DNA of 64,000 nucleotides, taken from Mycobacteriaceae bacterium (GTDB taxonomy: Bacteria > Actinomycetota > Actinomycetes > Mycobacteriales > Mycobacteriaceae). The stretch is from positions 1 through 64,000 of the forward strand of contig JAIEPH010000079.1 of assembly GCA_019749805.1 (NCBI GenBank), given 5' to 3'. The notes below the pieces were generated by a model. That model ran no database searches. It was not told the DNA's origin and saw nothing but the letters and a program-made list of their open reading frames with translations. Below, piece after piece: positions 41,874 through 49,653 of this stretch. The position numbers were made by a program, and so were the translations under genes. Positions within the stretch are counted from its first letter, which is position 1. Every line of letters starts with the position of its first letter.

Positions 41874-43469
41874 ATGACCAACTCGTCGAGCGTCACTGGA
41901 GCCCAGCAAATCGCCGCCGGTTACGCGTTCGAGGGCCCGGCCCTGGAGCTGGGCACGGTCGTTGTCGACGGCCTCTGCGACCCGACGGCGCGGGTCCGCA
42001 TTCCATTGGCCACCGTCAATCGGCATGGTCTCGTCGCGGGCGCCACGGGTACGGGTAAGACCAAGTCGCTGCAGGTGATGGCCGAGCAGCTGTCCGCGGC
42101 CGGTGTGCCCTGCCTGATGGCCGACATCAAGGGCGACTTGTCGGGCCTGTGTGAGCCCGGCGAGCCGAACGACAAGATCGCGCAGCGCGCCAAAGACACC
42201 GGCGACGACTGGACGCCCACCGCCCACCCCGTGGAGTTCTTGTCGCTCGGCACCGCCGGAACCGGTGTCCCGGTGCGGGCTACCATCTCCAGTTTCGGCC
42301 CGATTATGTTGTCAAAAGTGTTGGGGCTCAACCAAACCCAGGAGTCCACGCTGGGGTTGATCTTTCACTGGGCTGACCAGAAGGGCTTGCCGCTGCTCGA
42401 CCTCAAAGATCTGCGTGCGGTGATCCAGTTCCTCACCGGCGACGACGGCAAGCCCGAATTGAAGGCGCTCGGTGCGGTGTCCAAGACCACGGCCGGTGTC
42501 ATCCTCCGGGCCCTGGTCAACCTCGAGGCCGACGGCGGCGACACGTTCTTCGGTGAGCCCGAACTCGAGCCCAAGGACCTGATGCGCGTCGACGCGCAGG
42601 GCCGCGGCGTCATCACCCTGCTCGAGGTCGGTGAGCAGGCGGCGCGACCGGTGATGTTCTCGACGTTCCTGATGTGGGTGCTCGCCGATCTCTTCACGAC
42701 GCTGCCCGAGGTCGGTGATATCGACAAGCCAAAGCTGGTGTTCTTCTTCGACGAGGCCCACCTGCTCTTCAGCGACGCGTCGAAGGCCTTTCTGGAACAG
42801 GTCGAGCAGACCGTCAAGTTGATCCGCTCCAAGGGCGTCGGCGTGTTCTTCTGCACCCAGCTGCCGACCGACGTGCCCAACGCCGTGCTTTCGCAGTTGG
42901 GTGCACGGGTTCAGCATGCGCTTCGCGCGTTCACCCCCGATGACCAGAAGGCGTTGTCGAAGACGGTGCGCACGTACCCGAAGACTGAGGTCTACGACCT
43001 GGAGACGGCGTTGACGTCGTTGGGCATCGGCGAAGCTATCGTCACCGTGCTTTCGGAAAAGGGTGCACCGACACCGGTGGCGTGGACCAGGATGCGGGCC
43101 CCGCGCTCGCTGATGGACACCATCGGGCCGGAGGCGATCGGTGCGGCCGCCAAGGCCAGCCCGCTGCAGGCCGAGTACGGCCAGACGATCGACCGCGACT
43201 CGGCCTATGAGCGGCTGTCGGCCAGGATGGCCCCGCCAGAACCGCCCGCGCCGGTGGACGACCCGCAGCTGCCGCCGCCGGTTCCGGTCGACGTCGGGGG
43301 AGCGACGGCATCAGGCGAGGTGAAGAGCCGTGGGACTGCCGAACCCGGGATGCTCGAGAAGGTGATGGACAGTCCGGCGTTCAAGAGTGCGATGCGCTCG
43401 GCGGGCACGGTGATCGGCCGCGAGATCACGCGCAGCATCTTCGGGACGGGCCGTCGCCGCAGGCGTTAG
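41874..43469 (+). CDS. HerA/VirB4-like ATPase (DUF853)
   Basis: The 531-aa P-loop ATPase of the HerA-FtsK superfamily has Walker A GATGTGKTKSLQVM, Walker B KLVFFFDEAHLLF and the sensor stretch GVFFCTQLPTDVPNAVL. The C-terminal part is Pro-rich and then ends in a basic Arg tail (GTGRRRRR). The function of this family is not settled; relatives remodel DNA or membranes. TACTGT (41860-41865) lies 8 nt before ATG 41874, so translation may be leaderless. It overlaps the convergent cmrA stop by 4 bp. It is the equivalent of Rv2510c. Confidence 0.92.
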   Translation: MTNSSSVTGAQQIAAGYAFEGPALELGTVVVDGLCDPTARVRIPLATVNRHGLVAGATGTGKTKSLQVMAEQLSAAGVPCLMADIKGDLSGLCEPGEPNDKIAQRAKDTGDDWTPTAHPVEFLSLGTAGTGVPVRATISSFGPIMLSKVLGLNQTQESTLGLIFHWADQKGLPLLDLKDLRAVIQFLTGDDGKPELKALGAVSKTTAGVILRALVNLEADGGDTFFGEPELEPKDLMRVDAQGRGVITLLEVGEQAARPVMFSTFLMWVLADLFTTLPEVGDIDKPKLVFFFDEAHLLFSDASKAFLEQVEQTVKLIRSKGVGVFFCTQLPTDVPNAVLSQLGARVQHALRAFTPDDQKALSKTVRTYPKTEVYDLETALTSLGIGEAIVTVLSEKGAPTPVAWTRMRAPRSLMDTIGPEAIGAAAKASPLQAEYGQTIDRDSAYERLSARMAPPEPPAPVDDPQLPPPVPVDVGGATASGEVKSRGTAEPGMLEKVMDSPAFKSAMRSAGTVIGREITRSIFGTGRRRRR

Positions 43470-44272
43470 CCGCCGCCGAGCTTCTTGTAGACGGCGCCGA
43501 CGATTGGCGTCACGATCGCGCGCGGTGTGTAGCCGGCGCCGACCGACATCGCCTTGCTGGTGATACCGGGAACGATGCGCATCTTGTTGCGTTCCAAGCC
43601 ATCCAGCGACAGCTTGGCGGTGTACTCGGTGGAGATCCACAAGAAGTCCGGGATCAGCTTCTCGACGAGCGACTGTTCGGTCTCCGACGGAAGCGTTTCG
43701 CGCACCGGTCCGGGAGCGAGCAGCGTGACGTGCACGCCGTCGCGCTTGAGTTCACCGCGCAGCGACTCACTGAACGTGTTGACGAACGCCTTGCTCGCCG
43801 CATAGGTGGCGTTGTTCGGTATCGGCGAATTGCCTGCGGCGGAACCGGAAATCAAGATGCCCCCGGCCTTGCGCGCCACCATTCCCGGCACCACCGCGAG
43901 CACAAGGTCGTGCACGCCAAGGACATTGAGTTGCACCTGGGCCTGCTCACCGTCGGCGGGCAGGGATGCGACGGGTCCGAACGTCGCCGTGCCCGCATTC
44001 GCGCACAGGATCGAGATGTTACGGACGCCCAGTTCTTCGCAGAACTTCCCGCGTTCGGCGGGATCGGCGAGGTCGACGGGACGCACCTCGACCGTCACGC
44101 CGTACTGGCCGCTAATCCGGTCCGCCAGCGTCTGTAGGACGTCTTCTCGGCGAGCGGTGATGATCAGGTGGTGCCCGCGCGCGGCGAGCTCGAGGGCCAG
44201 AGCTTCGCCGATGTTCTGCGATGCGCCGGTGACGACGGCTCGGGCATCTTCGCTGGGAGCGGGTACTGGCAT
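43466..44272 (-). CDS. cmrA: short-chain dehydrogenase, mycolate reductase homologue
   Basis: This 268-aa SDR is the homologue of Rv2509/MSMEG_4722 (CmrA), which reduces the 3-oxo group of newly condensed mycolates. The N-terminal cofactor loop is VTGASQNIGEALA, followed by NAGTATFG, and the catalytic group is SGSAAGNSPIPNNATYAASK (Ser plus YxxxK). The C-terminal third (about 190-268) is a lipid-handling extension. ATG 44272 is chosen: the open frame reaches 44401, but 268 aa equals the known length. It is divergent from an MFS gene and convergent with the ATPase. Confidence 0.93.
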   Translation of the reverse strand: MPVPAPSEDARAVVTGASQNIGEALALELAARGHHLIITARREDVLQTLADRISGQYGVTVEVRPVDLADPAERGKFCEELGVRNISILCANAGTATFGPVASLPADGEQAQVQLNVLGVHDLVLAVVPGMVARKAGGILISGSAAGNSPIPNNATYAASKAFVNTFSESLRGELKRDGVHVTLLAPGPVRETLPSETEQSLVEKLIPDFLWISTEYTAKLSLDGLERNKMRIVPGITSKAMSVGAGYTPRAIVTPIVGAVYKKLGGG

Positions 44273-44297
44273 GGGCCGGACTATATCGTGGGGCCCC

Positions 44298-45617
44298 ATG
44301 AGCGAACTGACGTCGTCCGCGCCGACGGTGCGACGATCGCAGATCCTCTCCTGGGCGGTATGGGACTTCGGCTCGACGGGGCTGAACGCGGTGGTGGTCA
44401 CGTTCGTGTTCTCGATCTACCTCACCAATGCCGTTGGCGACGGGCTGCCAGGTGAAATCAGCGCGACGAGCTGGCTCGGGTGGGCGCTGGGCGCTGCCGG
44501 TTTGGCCGTCGCACTGCTGGCCCCCGTCACCGGCGTGTGGGTGGAAACACCGTGGCGGCGGCGACGCGCGCTGGCCACCCTGAGCGTGATGTCGGTCGTG
44601 TCCACCGTGGCGATGAGCGTCGTCCGCGAGGACTGGCGCTACTTGGCGCTGGGTCTCTTCCTGGTGGCCGCCACCTCGGCGTGCAATGACCTGGCCACAG
44701 TGCCGTACAACGCCATGCTGCGGCAGCTGTCCACGCCCCAGACCTCGGGTCAGATCTCCGGATACGGCCTCGGCCTCGGCTATTTCGGCAGTGTCGTCCT
44801 ACTCCTGGTGATCTATTTCGGGTTTGTCTCCGGCGACGGTGACCACACCGGTCTGTTGAACCTGCCCGCCGCCGACGGCCAGAACGTCCGCGCTGCGATG
44901 GTCTTCACCGCTATCTGGTTCGCGCTGTTCGCGCTACCGATTCTCATCCTCGTGCCGAGCCCGAGACCCGACATCGAGGCGCCGGCCGGGGCGGGCGGTT
45001 TCTTCGGCGGGTACCGGAAACTGTGGACCGAAATCCGCAGCGAATGGCGGAGAGATCATCACGTCGTCTACTACCTGATCGCCAGCGCGGTGTTCCGTGA
45101 CGGACTCACCGGTGTATTCGCCTTCGGCGCAGTGCTCGGAGTCAAGGTCTACGGCGTCTCCTCGGCCGACGTGCTGTTGTTCGGGGTGAGTGCCAGCACC
45201 ATCGCCGCCATCGGCGCGATCATCGGGGGCTACCTCGACGACAGGATCGGCGCCAAGCCGGTGATCGTCGGCTCGCTGGCGTCGATGATCGTGGTCGGTC
45301 TCATCCTGATGACGCTGTCGGGTGTCCTGGCGTTCTGGATTTGCGGGCTGTTGCTGTGCTTGTTCATCGGGCCGACGCTGTCGGCCGCCCGGACGCTGAT
45401 GCTGCGCATGTCGGCCGAGGGTAAAGAGGGCGTCGCCTTTGGTTTATACACCACGACCGGCCGGGCGGTGTCCTATCTGGCTCCGGTGTTGTTCTCGACG
45501 TTCATCGCCATCTTCGGCACCGACCGCGCGGGCATCGGTGGCCTCGTCGTGGTGCTTTTGGCGGGGATGCTGGGGATGCTGGTGGTGAAGACGCCAGGCC
45601 GGGTGCAGGCGACCTAG
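44298..45617 (+). CDS. MFS/UMF1-type transporter (Rv2508c-like)
   Basis: This 439-aa membrane protein has 12 predicted helices, with a long loop at about residues 210-245. The N-terminus SQILSWAVWDFGSTGLNAVV resembles UMF1/Atg22-type major facilitators. ATG 44298 gives the normal N-terminus, while the open frame extends back across cmrA. TATCGT (44284-44289) lies 8 nt upstream of ATG, so translation may be leaderless. Its substrate is unknown. The stop overlaps the convergent MmpS-like gene by 4 bp. Confidence 0.9.
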   Translation: MSELTSSAPTVRRSQILSWAVWDFGSTGLNAVVVTFVFSIYLTNAVGDGLPGEISATSWLGWALGAAGLAVALLAPVTGVWVETPWRRRRALATLSVMSVVSTVAMSVVREDWRYLALGLFLVAATSACNDLATVPYNAMLRQLSTPQTSGQISGYGLGLGYFGSVVLLLVIYFGFVSGDGDHTGLLNLPAADGQNVRAAMVFTAIWFALFALPILILVPSPRPDIEAPAGAGGFFGGYRKLWTEIRSEWRRDHHVVYYLIASAVFRDGLTGVFAFGAVLGVKVYGVSSADVLLFGVSASTIAAIGAIIGGYLDDRIGAKPVIVGSLASMIVVGLILMTLSGVLAFWICGLLLCLFIGPTLSAARTLMLRMSAEGKEGVAFGLYTTTGRAVSYLAPVLFSTFIAIFGTDRAGIGGLVVVLLAGMLGMLVVKTPGRVQAT

Positions 45618-46405
45618 CCGGTTGGGGCGCAGATCGTCAGGCCGGCGCCGGTGCGCTGCTCGAGCGTGACGCCGTTGACCGAGATCGAGCAGGTCACTTC
45701 CCGGCCGACGTTGATGATGCTGATGCTCGCGGAAGCGTCTGCAGGTTCGGCCAATTGGACTTCCTTGCTCCACGGCAGCATGACGTTGAATTCCGTCTGC
45801 AGCAGTCCGCCGTTGTCGACATAGGTGATGTTGATGGCCCGGCCGTCACCGGTGACGTCGTAGACCACGGTCTCGGTGGGGCCGACTGGAGCGGTGCCGG
45901 TGGTGGTGGGCACGGTGGGCAGGGCCGGGGGCGGGGTCACCGGAGCCGAGGGTGTTCGCGACGTGGTCGTCGTCGGGGTTCGGGTCGGCGTGGTGGGCTC
46001 GGTCAGCGACGGCGGCGGCGCGACGACGGTCTCCTGACGGGAGCTGTTGTCGTAGACGACGACCAATGCGATCACCAGGCCGATGACGGTCAGCACCGCC
46101 GTCGCGGCCAGCACCCACAGCCAGCGGGGTGACTTCGGCTCGTCCGGCGGTTGTCCGGCGCCGTCGGGCGGATACTGGCCGCCGTACGGGTCGTACTGGC
46201 CCGTTGAGTAGGGGTCGTAACCGTAGGGCAACTGCTCGGTCGGGGGCGGCGCTGAGGGGGTCTGATAGGTGGGCCCGTACGGGGCCTGGCTCGCATATGC
46301 GGGATCGGGGTGGCCCTGATAGCCGCCGTCCTGCGGCTGCGTCGGGCCCGGTCCGTAGTTGGAGCCCGACTGCTCATCACGTCCGCGGTGTGGTGAATCG
46401 GTCAT
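45614..46405 (-). CDS. proline-rich membrane protein with MmpS-like domain (Rv2507-like)
   Basis: The 263-aa protein has an N-terminal cytoplasmic Pro/Gln/Gly/Tyr-rich disordered region (about 1-92), one membrane helix (about 95-118), a Thr/Pro-rich linker (about 125-165), and an extracytoplasmic MmpS-like beta-domain with VVYDVTGDGRAINITYVDNG, PWSKEVQLAE and CSISVNGVTLEQRTGAGLTI. MmpS proteins assist MmpL lipid exporters, but this subfamily is without a known partner. ATG 46405 follows AGGTGGG. It corresponds in position to Rv2507. Confidence 0.9.
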   Translation of the reverse strand: MTDSPHRGRDEQSGSNYGPGPTQPQDGGYQGHPDPAYASQAPYGPTYQTPSAPPPTEQLPYGYDPYSTGQYDPYGGQYPPDGAGQPPDEPKSPRWLWVLAATAVLTVIGLVIALVVVYDNSSRQETVVAPPPSLTEPTTPTRTPTTTTSRTPSAPVTPPPALPTVPTTTGTAPVGPTETVVYDVTGDGRAINITYVDNGGLLQTEFNVMLPWSKEVQLAEPADASASISIINVGREVTCSISVNGVTLEQRTGAGLTICAPTG

Positions 46406-46532
46406 TCCCACCTCATGGCTGCGAGGGTACCTGTGCAGGCGCTCAGGCTGCCCTCATGGCAATGGTTCGGTCCGTCCGCACTGTCGCGATCGCCACGTTT
46501 ACCGCCCACGACCTCGGTTTACTCTGGTTCCG

Positions 46533-48410
46533 ATGGCTGATCAGGTTCGTCGCGTCTACGGGGCATCGATGTCGCCGGACGCCACCGCGTTCGCACACAT
46601 AGTCGACGACGGCGGGTACCCGCGCGCCGTGCAGCGGTTCCTGCGTGGCTGGCGGGCAAGTTCCTCTCGTGACGTCGAATTGCCGGTCGAGGGTCCGGTG
46701 AATCGGGTCATGCATTCCGCGGATGGATACTGGCTGGCGTGTGAGGTGGCACCCGAGGGTGGGTCTCGAAGCCAGATCTGGGTGGTGACAACCGATCCCG
46801 ACGACCGCGACGCTCGCCGCATCGACAAGTGGCCCGCCGGAGCCACCGAAGGCAACGCAGAACTGATCGGTTGGGACGGCACCCGGGTCGCGGCGATCCT
46901 GACGGGTGATGACGGTGTCGGCAGTTCGTGCCTGATCGATCCGGCCGACGGGATCACCGTGGTGCTCGACCGGCGGTCAGGCGGCAGGCTGGTCGACGCG
47001 TGGGCGGGGTCGGCACTAGTGCGGGTCGGACCACGGGGCTACCGCGACCTCATCATGTTGCGCGGGTCTACCGAAATCGCTTTGCTGCCATACGATCCCG
47101 GTTCCACCACCGACAACGGAATCATCCTCGACGACCACGTTCCGCGCCGCCTCCGAGCGGGTGTGGAGGGCGAGTCTTACGAGCTGTATCAGCCGTCGAC
47201 CGCGACCGGGCTCACCGGCACCGAGGGGTATGTGCGTGCGCTGATCCGCAGCGAGAACGGCGCCGAACATGCCCGGTTGCTCGAGGTCACCACCACCGAA
47301 GACGGGGTGTCGTATCAGGTCATCGCGGAGCGACCGGGATACGAACTCGACGAGTTCACCGTCAGCGACGACCTGTCCACGGCGGCCATACTGTGGAATA
47401 TCAACGGCGCCAGCGAATTACAGATCCTGGAACTTGCCGACTACACGGCATACCCGCCGATTCCGCTACCCGGGATGGTGGCCGGTGAGCTGAGTATCAG
47501 CGCCGGCGGGTCGATGCTCGCGATGACGGTCGAAAGCCCATCGATGCCTGCCACCGTCGAACTGGTCGATCCCCGTACTCGCGAATGGGAGCCCGTCGAC
47601 CGTGAGCCGAGTCTCGGTCCGGTGTCAGCCGATCCGACGCTGGAGACCATCACGGCGCGCGACGGTCTGACGTTCACCGGTTGGCTGTTCCGGCCACCCG
47701 AAGGCGTCACGCCGATCGGCGCGATGTTGTTCCTGCACGGCGGGCCCGAAGGTCAGGGCAGGCCCGGTTACAACGAGTTCTTCCCGCCCCTCCTCGAAGC
47801 AGGCATTTCGGTGTTCTTGCCGAACGTGCGCGGCTCAGGAGGGTTCGGCCGTTCCTTCATGCATGCCGACGACAGAGAGAAGCGATTCGCGGCCATCGAC
47901 GATGTCGCGGATGCGGTGAACTTCCTGGCCCAGAACGGTCACGCGCATCCCGATCGCATCGCATGCTGCGGTTGGTCGTACGGCGGCTACCTGACTCAGG
48001 CTGCGCTTACCTTCCATCCCGAACTGTTTGCCGCGGGCATCAGCATTTGCGGTATGAGCGATTTGAACACGTGGTACCGCAGCACCGAGCCGTGGATCGC
48101 CGCCGCCGCCTACCCGAAGTACGGTCATCCCGTCAGCGACCGCGACCTGCTCGAGGAACTGTCACCGCTGCAGCGGGTCGATGCGCTGACCGCCCCGCTG
48201 CTGCTCGTCCACGGCGCCAACGACACCAACGTCCCTCCGGACGAGTCGCTGCAGATGTACACCGCTTTAAAGGCACGCGGGCGCACCGCCGATCACCTGG
48301 TATTCGATGACGACGGCCACGAGATCGACAAGCGGGAAAACCGCGCCATGCTGGTCAAGGCCATGTGCGACTGGCTGCTCACAGCTTTCTCACCGCGACG
48401 GGAACCGTAG
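46533..48410 (+). CDS. S9-family prolyl oligopeptidase-like protein
   Basis: This 625-aa serine peptidase of the POP/acylaminoacyl-peptidase type has an N-terminal seven-bladed propeller (about 1-375, blades recognisable by IWVVTTDPDDRDARRIDKWP and LQILELADY). The C-terminal alpha/beta-hydrolase (about 380-625) has GGPEGQGRPGYNEFF (oxyanion region) and nucleophile GWSYGGYLTQAAL. The Asp and His are in LLLVHGANDTNVPP and DDDGHEIDKRENR. TACTCT lies 7 nt before ATG 46533, fitting a leaderless mRNA. It is not part of the M. tuberculosis gene order at this place, so it is an insertion relative to that genome. Confidence 0.92.
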   Translation: MADQVRRVYGASMSPDATAFAHIVDDGGYPRAVQRFLRGWRASSSRDVELPVEGPVNRVMHSADGYWLACEVAPEGGSRSQIWVVTTDPDDRDARRIDKWPAGATEGNAELIGWDGTRVAAILTGDDGVGSSCLIDPADGITVVLDRRSGGRLVDAWAGSALVRVGPRGYRDLIMLRGSTEIALLPYDPGSTTDNGIILDDHVPRRLRAGVEGESYELYQPSTATGLTGTEGYVRALIRSENGAEHARLLEVTTTEDGVSYQVIAERPGYELDEFTVSDDLSTAAILWNINGASELQILELADYTAYPPIPLPGMVAGELSISAGGSMLAMTVESPSMPATVELVDPRTREWEPVDREPSLGPVSADPTLETITARDGLTFTGWLFRPPEGVTPIGAMLFLHGGPEGQGRPGYNEFFPPLLEAGISVFLPNVRGSGGFGRSFMHADDREKRFAAIDDVADAVNFLAQNGHAHPDRIACCGWSYGGYLTQAALTFHPELFAAGISICGMSDLNTWYRSTEPWIAAAAYPKYGHPVSDRDLLEELSPLQRVDALTAPLLLVHGANDTNVPPDESLQMYTALKARGRTADHLVFDDDGHEIDKRENRAMLVKAMCDWLLTAFSPRREP

Positions 48411-48507
48411 CCGGATCGTTGCCATTCCCAGGTTTGGGAGAATTTTCTGCCGGGTAAACACGCTGCGTGCGCGCCGATTTGGGGCGCAAAAGAAATGGAG
48501 GCGCAGC

Positions 48508-48717
48508 ATGCGAGGCGGTGGGTTACTCGGCGCATTAGTGCTCATCTGGTTGCTGATCGGCGTTTTTGCGGCTTATCAGCGTGGTTATTTCGAAACTGGC
48601 GCAACCAATTGCGCGACCACGGGAAGTATCGCTCTCACCGTTGTCGTTGGCCCCTTGAATTATGCGGGCGTCAACCCGAAGGTGACGGATTGCAATGTTC
48701 CGCAACCCAGTCAATAA
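48508..48717 (+). CDS. small membrane protein (69 aa)
   Basis: MRGGGLLGALVLIWLLIGVF is a single membrane helix at about residues 5-22. An external part with two cysteines (NCATTGS, TDCNVPQPSQ) follows. ATG 48508 has GGAGGCG upstream (48497-48503). Short proteins with the MRGGGLLG start are common in mycobacteria, but I know of no function. It is probably in one transcript with the next small gene. Confidence 0.7.
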   Translation: MRGGGLLGALVLIWLLIGVFAAYQRGYFETGATNCATTGSIALTVVVGPLNYAGVNPKVTDCNVPQPSQ

Positions 48718-48756
48718 CGCACTGGCAGTCGGCATCTCGAGAGAATTGGAGTCACG

Positions 48757-48912
48757 ATGATTATCCTTGGAATCATCCTTGCCATACTCGGTTACATCTT
48801 CGGCATCAGTGTGTTGACGACGATCGGGGTCGTCCTGGTCGTGATCGGAGCCGTCTTCTGGATCCTCGGGTCCGTCGGGCGGCCCGTCGGCGGCCGTAGA
48901 GCCTGGTACTAA
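48757..48912 (+). CDS. small hydrophobic membrane protein (51 aa, DUF6131-like)
   Basis: MIILGIILAILGYIFGISVL, then TTIGVVLVVIGAVFWILGSV, ends in GRPVGGRRAWY: two hydrophobic helices and a short basic tail. It is preceded by GGAG (48747-48750). The stop overlaps the convergent TetR gene by 4 bp. The DUF6131 family of such short proteins is of unknown function. Confidence 0.7.
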   Translation: MIILGIILAILGYIFGISVLTTIGVVLVVIGAVFWILGSVGRPVGGRRAWY

Positions 48913-49544
48913 CCGCTCGCGGTCCCCGCGGCCGAGGTCAGCGCAGCAACCGTCATTGCTCGAAGGACGGCACGCTCGCTGGCCTCGGCCCTTTTCGTGG
49001 CACTGGGTTTCACCGAATGCGGGGTCGAATTCAGCAACCCGAACGTCGCATGCGCCATCAGCCGAGCATCATCTTCGCGCAGGGACTTGTTCAACTGCCG
49101 CAACACATCTACCCAGATCTCGACGTACTGTCGCTGGGCTTTGCGCACCTGCCGTTTGGCGTTCGGGGGAAGATTCGGGAGGTCACGGTCCTGGATGCGG
49201 ATCAGGTCTGATTCGCCGAGTGCGAAGTCCAGGTGAAAGTCGACCAGCCCATCGAGCGCGGACCGCGCATCGTCAGCCCGCGCGACGACCTCGGTCGCGC
49301 CGGCCAGCAGACGCGTGCTGATTCCCACCAGTAATTCGACGAGCAGTGCTTCTTTGTTGGGGAAGTGGCGGTAGATCGCCGGTCCGCTGACGCCCGCGGC
49401 AGCACCGATGTCCTCCAGTCGCACCGCGAGATATCCCCGTTCGGCCACCAGTCGTTCGGCCGCCGCGATCAGTTGACATCGGCGGTCGGATTTGGCTTTG
49501 CTGCGGCGCGTCGCGGCCAGATCAGGCACCGAAGTGGAGGCCAT
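48909..49544 (-). CDS. TetR family regulator of the acc/bkd operon (Rv2506-like)
   Basis: This TetR repressor of about 211 aa has an N-terminal helix-turn-helix (LIAAAERLVAERGYLAVRLE, then DIGAAAGVSGPAIYRHFPNK), followed by a ligand-binding helical domain containing DLPNLPPNAKRQVRKAQRQY. A close neighbour of accD1 in mycobacteria, it is the probable regulator of the leucine/branched-chain operon. The ligand is likely an acyl-CoA intermediate (inference). ATG 49544 is preferred. ATG 49586 would add 14 residues. The two tandem palindromes at 49591-49631 lie immediately upstream and are its probable binding sites. Confidence 0.9.
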   Translation of the reverse strand: MASTSVPDLAATRRSKAKSDRRCQLIAAAERLVAERGYLAVRLEDIGAAAGVSGPAIYRHFPNKEALLVELLVGISTRLLAGATEVVARADDARSALDGLVDFHLDFALGESDLIRIQDRDLPNLPPNAKRQVRKAQRQYVEIWVDVLRQLNKSLREDDARLMAHATFGLLNSTPHSVKPSATKRAEASERAVLRAMTVAALTSAAGTASG

Positions 49545-49590
49545 CGACACACTCCAAACGCGCTGGTGGACATTGCGGGTGGACATTTGG

Positions 49591-49631
49591 GTTAATCGTG
49601 ACTAACATACCACAAGTTAGTCGTCATTAAC
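49591..49631. promoter_or_regulatory. two tandem palindromic operators for the TetR/accD1 intergenic region
   Basis: The sites GTTAATCGTGACTAAC (49591-49606) and GTTAGTCGTCATTAAC (49616-49631) share the symmetric consensus GTTARTCGTSAYTAAC. Their centres are 25 bp apart. The two together form a larger 41-bp dyad. They lie between the divergent tetR and accD1 starts, and would let a TetR protein control both. Confidence 0.82.
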
Positions 49632-49653
49632 TCAACCGAACGGGTTTTCTGCG

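Noticed and set aside
43806..44297. N-terminal extension of the MFS gene across cmrA
   Set aside because: It would overlap the divergent cmrA gene fully. ATG 44298 begins the normal transporter N-terminus.
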